The notes beneath the pieces were generated by a model. That model saw only the letters and a program-made list of their open reading frames with translations, did not search any database and was not told the DNA's origin. DNA of 64,000 bases, taken from NCBI RefSeq assembly GCF_000283655.1, contig NC_016588.1:1-64000 (forward strand), read 5' to 3'. This stretch comes from Azospirillum lipoferum 4B. Its GTDB lineage: Bacteria > Pseudomonadota > Alphaproteobacteria > Azospirillales > Azospirillaceae. Below, piece by piece: positions 61,799-64,000 of the stretch; the stretch's first letter is position 1; the number at the start of each line of letters is the position of its first letter. A program made the translations under genes and the position numbers.

Positions 61799-62359
61799 AT
61801 GACAACGCGAACGGTCCGACTGGGCCCCCTCAGCGTGAAGATGTATTGCGCGATCGGCATGATCGCCGTGTCCTGGGCCCAGCTCGAGGACATGGTTTCG
61901 CTGTGCATTTCGCGCCTTCTCGGCACCGACCATACCGATTTCCTTCCCATCGCCTCCAACATGCAGGTCAAGGCCCGCTTCGACGCGCTGAAGACCATCG
62001 CCACCCTGCGCCTGCCCGCGGACGAGGCGAAGGCGCTGATCGCCCGCTGCGACGAGGCGCTGGAGCTGGGGCGGGAGCGCAACAAGATCCTGCACGGCTC
62101 CTGGATCCAGGGGGAAACCGACGATGTCGCCATCCGCCTGAACTACCGCGCCCATGGCCGCGTTTCCGCCAACGCCCCGGTCATCTCCGCCCGCGAGATC
62201 GCGGAGATCAGCGACCGCATCACCATGCTGACCGAAAGCTTCGCCCAGATCCTGCTGCGGCTGGGCCTGCTCGATCCGAAGAACCCGATGCGCAGCCCGG
62301 GGCGCGCCGCCGGGGGAGCGGGTGGCGATGGCAAGCTGCGGGAAGCGGGAGAGGACTGA
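61799..62359 (+). CDS. Hypothetical helical protein with a HEPN-like RxxxxH motif
   Basis: A 186-aa, mostly helical protein. GRERNKILHGSW near residue 83-95 contains RNKILH, an RX4H pattern seen in HEPN-fold proteins; the surrounding long helices (MIAVSWAQLEDMVSLCISRL) are compatible with that fold. The C-terminal ~30 residues are Gly/Arg-rich. The start at ATG 61799 leaves the helical core intact. I do not recognise a family and give no function. It converges with the TPR/fucosyltransferase-like gene ending at 62379. Confidence 0.65.
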   Translation: MTTRTVRLGPLSVKMYCAIGMIAVSWAQLEDMVSLCISRLLGTDHTDFLPIASNMQVKARFDALKTIATLRLPADEAKALIARCDEALELGRERNKILHGSWIQGETDDVAIRLNYRAHGRVSANAPVISAREIAEISDRITMLTESFAQILLRLGLLDPKNPMRSPGRAAGGAGGDGKLREAGED

Positions 62360-62378
62360 GGCGCTCCCGCCGTTCTCC

Positions 62379-63692
62379 CTACCTCCAGGGATCGAACCTT
62401 TCCAGGGCGGCGTTGCCGGGGGCGGGGCGCAGCAGCAGGCGCGGGGACGGGTTCAGGGCCGCGGCGGTGGCGGCGAAGGAACCGGTGCTGATCGCCAGGA
62501 TGTCGGACCGGGTCAGGACATGGAAGTCCTGCAGATAGTCGAGCCCCTCCCAGCGGACCGGGAAATCGTCCTTCGTCACCGGGGAGAAGCGGGCGAATTC
62601 CGGCACCACCTTCGGCTCGTCGGTGGCGACGAACAGCACCGGATCCTCCAGCGTCGGCCACAGCCCGTCCAGCCAGTCGAGATAGAGCGACAGCGGCGTG
62701 TAGTCCTGGTTCCACCAGTCGGTCTGGCGGATGTGCACGGCGACCAGGGTGCGGCCGCGGCGGCGCAGCATCTCCACCGGCGGTTCCAGGAAGCGGTCCC
62801 AGCAGGAGCGCGGCGTCAGCCAGGACAGGATGTCGGCCTGCCGCGCCTTCAGCATCGCGTCGACCGGCGAGCCGCCCAGGAACAGGTCGCGGTCGCGGAG
62901 CGGATCGGCGACCCGTTCCGCGAAGCCGTCGGCGAACTCCCTGCGGCAGCGCAGCCAGCCCTGGAATTCCGGCAGGACCGCCGGATCGAGCCGGGGGTCG
63001 TCGAGGTCGAAGAAGGCATGGCCGACCCAGTCGGGGGTCAGGAACTCCATGCCGTAGGACTCGGCATAGAGGCGGACGGCGACATACTCGTTCACCGTCT
63101 GGGCGAAGCGGCCGTAATTGCCGAGCGAGGCCATGCTGAGCCAGGGGCGGTCGCCCCGCACCTCCCGCCGCCGGTTCCATCGGGCGTCCGGCGGCAGCGA
63201 CCGGTCGAAACGCATCAGCGAATAGGCGATGTAGGCCGGGGAGTGGTTGTTCTTCAACTCCACGGCCCGTTCCAGCAGCCCATAGGCGCCGTCCGCGTCT
63301 CCCTTCGCCTTGAGCACCTCGGCAAGCCCGGTCATCGCCTCGGCATAGTCGGACCGCGCGCCCATGGCGCTCCTGAAGGCCAGTTCCGCCCGGTCCAGAT
63401 CCCCGGACAGCAGCAGGGCCATGCCCAGGTGATGGGCGGTGTCGGGGGAGGCCGGGTTCCGGCGCAGCGCGAGGCTCAGGATCGGCACCGCCGCCGCCGG
63501 GTCGCGGGCCTTGTAGGCGGAGATGCCCTTGACCAGCAGCGCCTCGGGGTTTTCCGGAACGGCCGCCAGGATGCGGTCGCAGATGGCGGCGCTGATGTCG
63601 AGCCATCCGGAATTGCAGTAGTCGAGCGCCTGCCGCACGGCATCGGGCAGGGACAGCTGCTGTCCGGCTATGGTTTCGATCCGGATGGACAT
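62379..63692 (-). CDS. TPR protein with fucosyltransferase-like domain, second copy
   Basis: A 437-aa paralogue of the protein at 577-2496. TPR units span residues ~40-170; the catalytic part has VAVHIRQTDWW near residue 320 (HxRxxD kept, second Arg replaced by Gln) and YLQDFHVLTRSDILAISTGS. It shares SGLDYLQDFHVL-type order and the FFDLDDP segment with the first copy but has fewer TPRs. A GDP-sugar transferase is inferred from the motif. GGAACC precedes ATG 63692. Confidence 0.82.
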   Translation of the reverse strand: MSIRIETIAGQQLSLPDAVRQALDYCNSGWLDISAAICDRILAAVPENPEALLVKGISAYKARDPAAAVPILSLALRRNPASPDTAHHLGMALLLSGDLDRAELAFRSAMGARSDYAEAMTGLAEVLKAKGDADGAYGLLERAVELKNNHSPAYIAYSLMRFDRSLPPDARWNRRREVRGDRPWLSMASLGNYGRFAQTVNEYVAVRLYAESYGMEFLTPDWVGHAFFDLDDPRLDPAVLPEFQGWLRCRREFADGFAERVADPLRDRDLFLGGSPVDAMLKARQADILSWLTPRSCWDRFLEPPVEMLRRRGRTLVAVHIRQTDWWNQDYTPLSLYLDWLDGLWPTLEDPVLFVATDEPKVVPEFARFSPVTKDDFPVRWEGLDYLQDFHVLTRSDILAISTGSFAATAAALNPSPRLLLRPAPGNAALERFDPWR

Positions 63693-63934
63693 GGCGGTTC
63701 CGAAGGCTTCTGCCGAAGAGGTACCCCGTCTGGGCGGACCTCACTTGCACCCTTGCCCGCGAGGGGTCAAGTTGCCTCGTTGCAAAACCTCAAGATTTCA
63801 CCGATCTTCCCGGCCCCAGCCCCGCCCCATCCAACCCGATCGTCCCAGGCCCGATCCAGGTCCCGAGATCCAAATCCCGGGTTTGGCGGGCCGCTTCGCC
63901 AGCACCCGTTCCTCCCCAGGATGCCAGCCCTGAC

Positions 63935-64000
63935 ATGACCTCGATCCAAGACATCCTGCAGAAGGCCGTCGGCCTGCATCATGGCGCGGAGGCCGGCCGT
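63935..64000 (+). CDS. Start of a further TPR-type protein (cut by window edge)
   Basis: An ATG at 63935 opens a frame to the end of the window (MTSIQDILQKAVGLHHGAEA). It resembles the first residues of the TPR protein at 577 (VAEALQIAVGYHRADHFDEA), so another TPR-glycosyltransferase probably begins here. Only 22 residues are visible and the ribosome site is weak. Confidence 0.5.
   Translation, partial: MTSIQDILQKAVGLHHGAEAGR

Noticed and set aside
1-64000. CRISPR arrays, tRNA or rRNA genes, insertion sequences
   Set aside because: No regularly spaced repeats, RNA gene signatures or transposase motifs were seen.

Overview
The window is GC-rich DNA, densely packed with genes, and reads as a surface-polysaccharide or glycoprotein modification island of an alphaproteobacterium. 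Azospirillum or a close Rhodospirillales relative is my best inference, from the base composition, the many tetratricopeptide-repeat (TPR) glycosyltransferases and the GTGA/ATGA start-stop overlaps. No rRNA, tRNA, CRISPR array, transposase or integrase is visible.

Layout. (1) 0-11.5 kb: start of a GDP-mannose 4,6-dehydratase, a GDP-L-fucose synthase, three TPR-fused glycosyltransferases, a GT4 enzyme and three methyltransferases. (2) 11.7-16.8 kb: type I secretion ABC transporter, HlyD adaptor and a Sel1-repeat protein. (3) 16.9-24.9 kb (minus strand): an 1127-aa multidomain glycosyltransferase-like protein, a Nudix hydrolase, a heptose-7-phosphate kinase (HddA-type), a B12-binding radical SAM protein and a second GDP-fucose-synthase-like reductase. 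(4) 25.4-37.3 kb (plus strand): the most unusual block. A glutamine-kinase-like PEP-synthase homologue, a gamma-glutamyl hydrolase-like amidotransferase, a cytidylyltransferase-like enzyme and an APS-kinase-like domain fused to a sulfotransferase-like domain stand together with a methyltransferase. These are the enzyme classes of the Campylobacter jejuni O-methyl phosphoramidate (MeOPN) pathway. (5) 37.4-38.9 kb: three small overlapping genes resembling a phage tail-fibre module. (6) 39-43 kb: a histidine phosphatase, a sulfotransferase-like protein, and divergent methionine-salvage genes mtnA and mtnP. (7) 43-48 kb (minus strand): a ColD-like 3-dehydratase with His in place of the PLP lysine, a pyruvate-dehydrogenase E1 alpha/beta-like pair and an NAD-dependent epimerase, suggesting a branched dideoxy sugar. 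(8) 48.3-64 kb: an HddC-GmhB fusion, two TPR-glycosyltransferases and a methyltransferase. These are followed by a tightly coupled operon (GDPD-like, HAD phosphatase, tandem nucleotidyltransferase, nucleotidyltransferase-like, WavE-like), GmhA with another GT41 protein, and a TPR/fucosyltransferase-like protein.

How it may work together (inference). Nucleotide sugars are made in parallel: GDP-4-keto-6-deoxymannose and GDP-fucose (gmd, two fcl-like genes), a 3,6-dideoxy-4-keto sugar (ColD-like), and GDP-D-glycero-D-manno-heptose (GmhA, HddA, GmhB-HddC). TPR-bearing transferases, several of the GT41/SPINDLY type, attach sugars to protein or glycan acceptors. Methyltransferases, sulfotransferase-like proteins and the predicted phosphoramidate pathway then decorate them. 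Heptose plus phosphoramidate chemistry in one locus parallels the C. jejuni capsule locus. Functions are assigned from sequence motifs only; no database search was possible.
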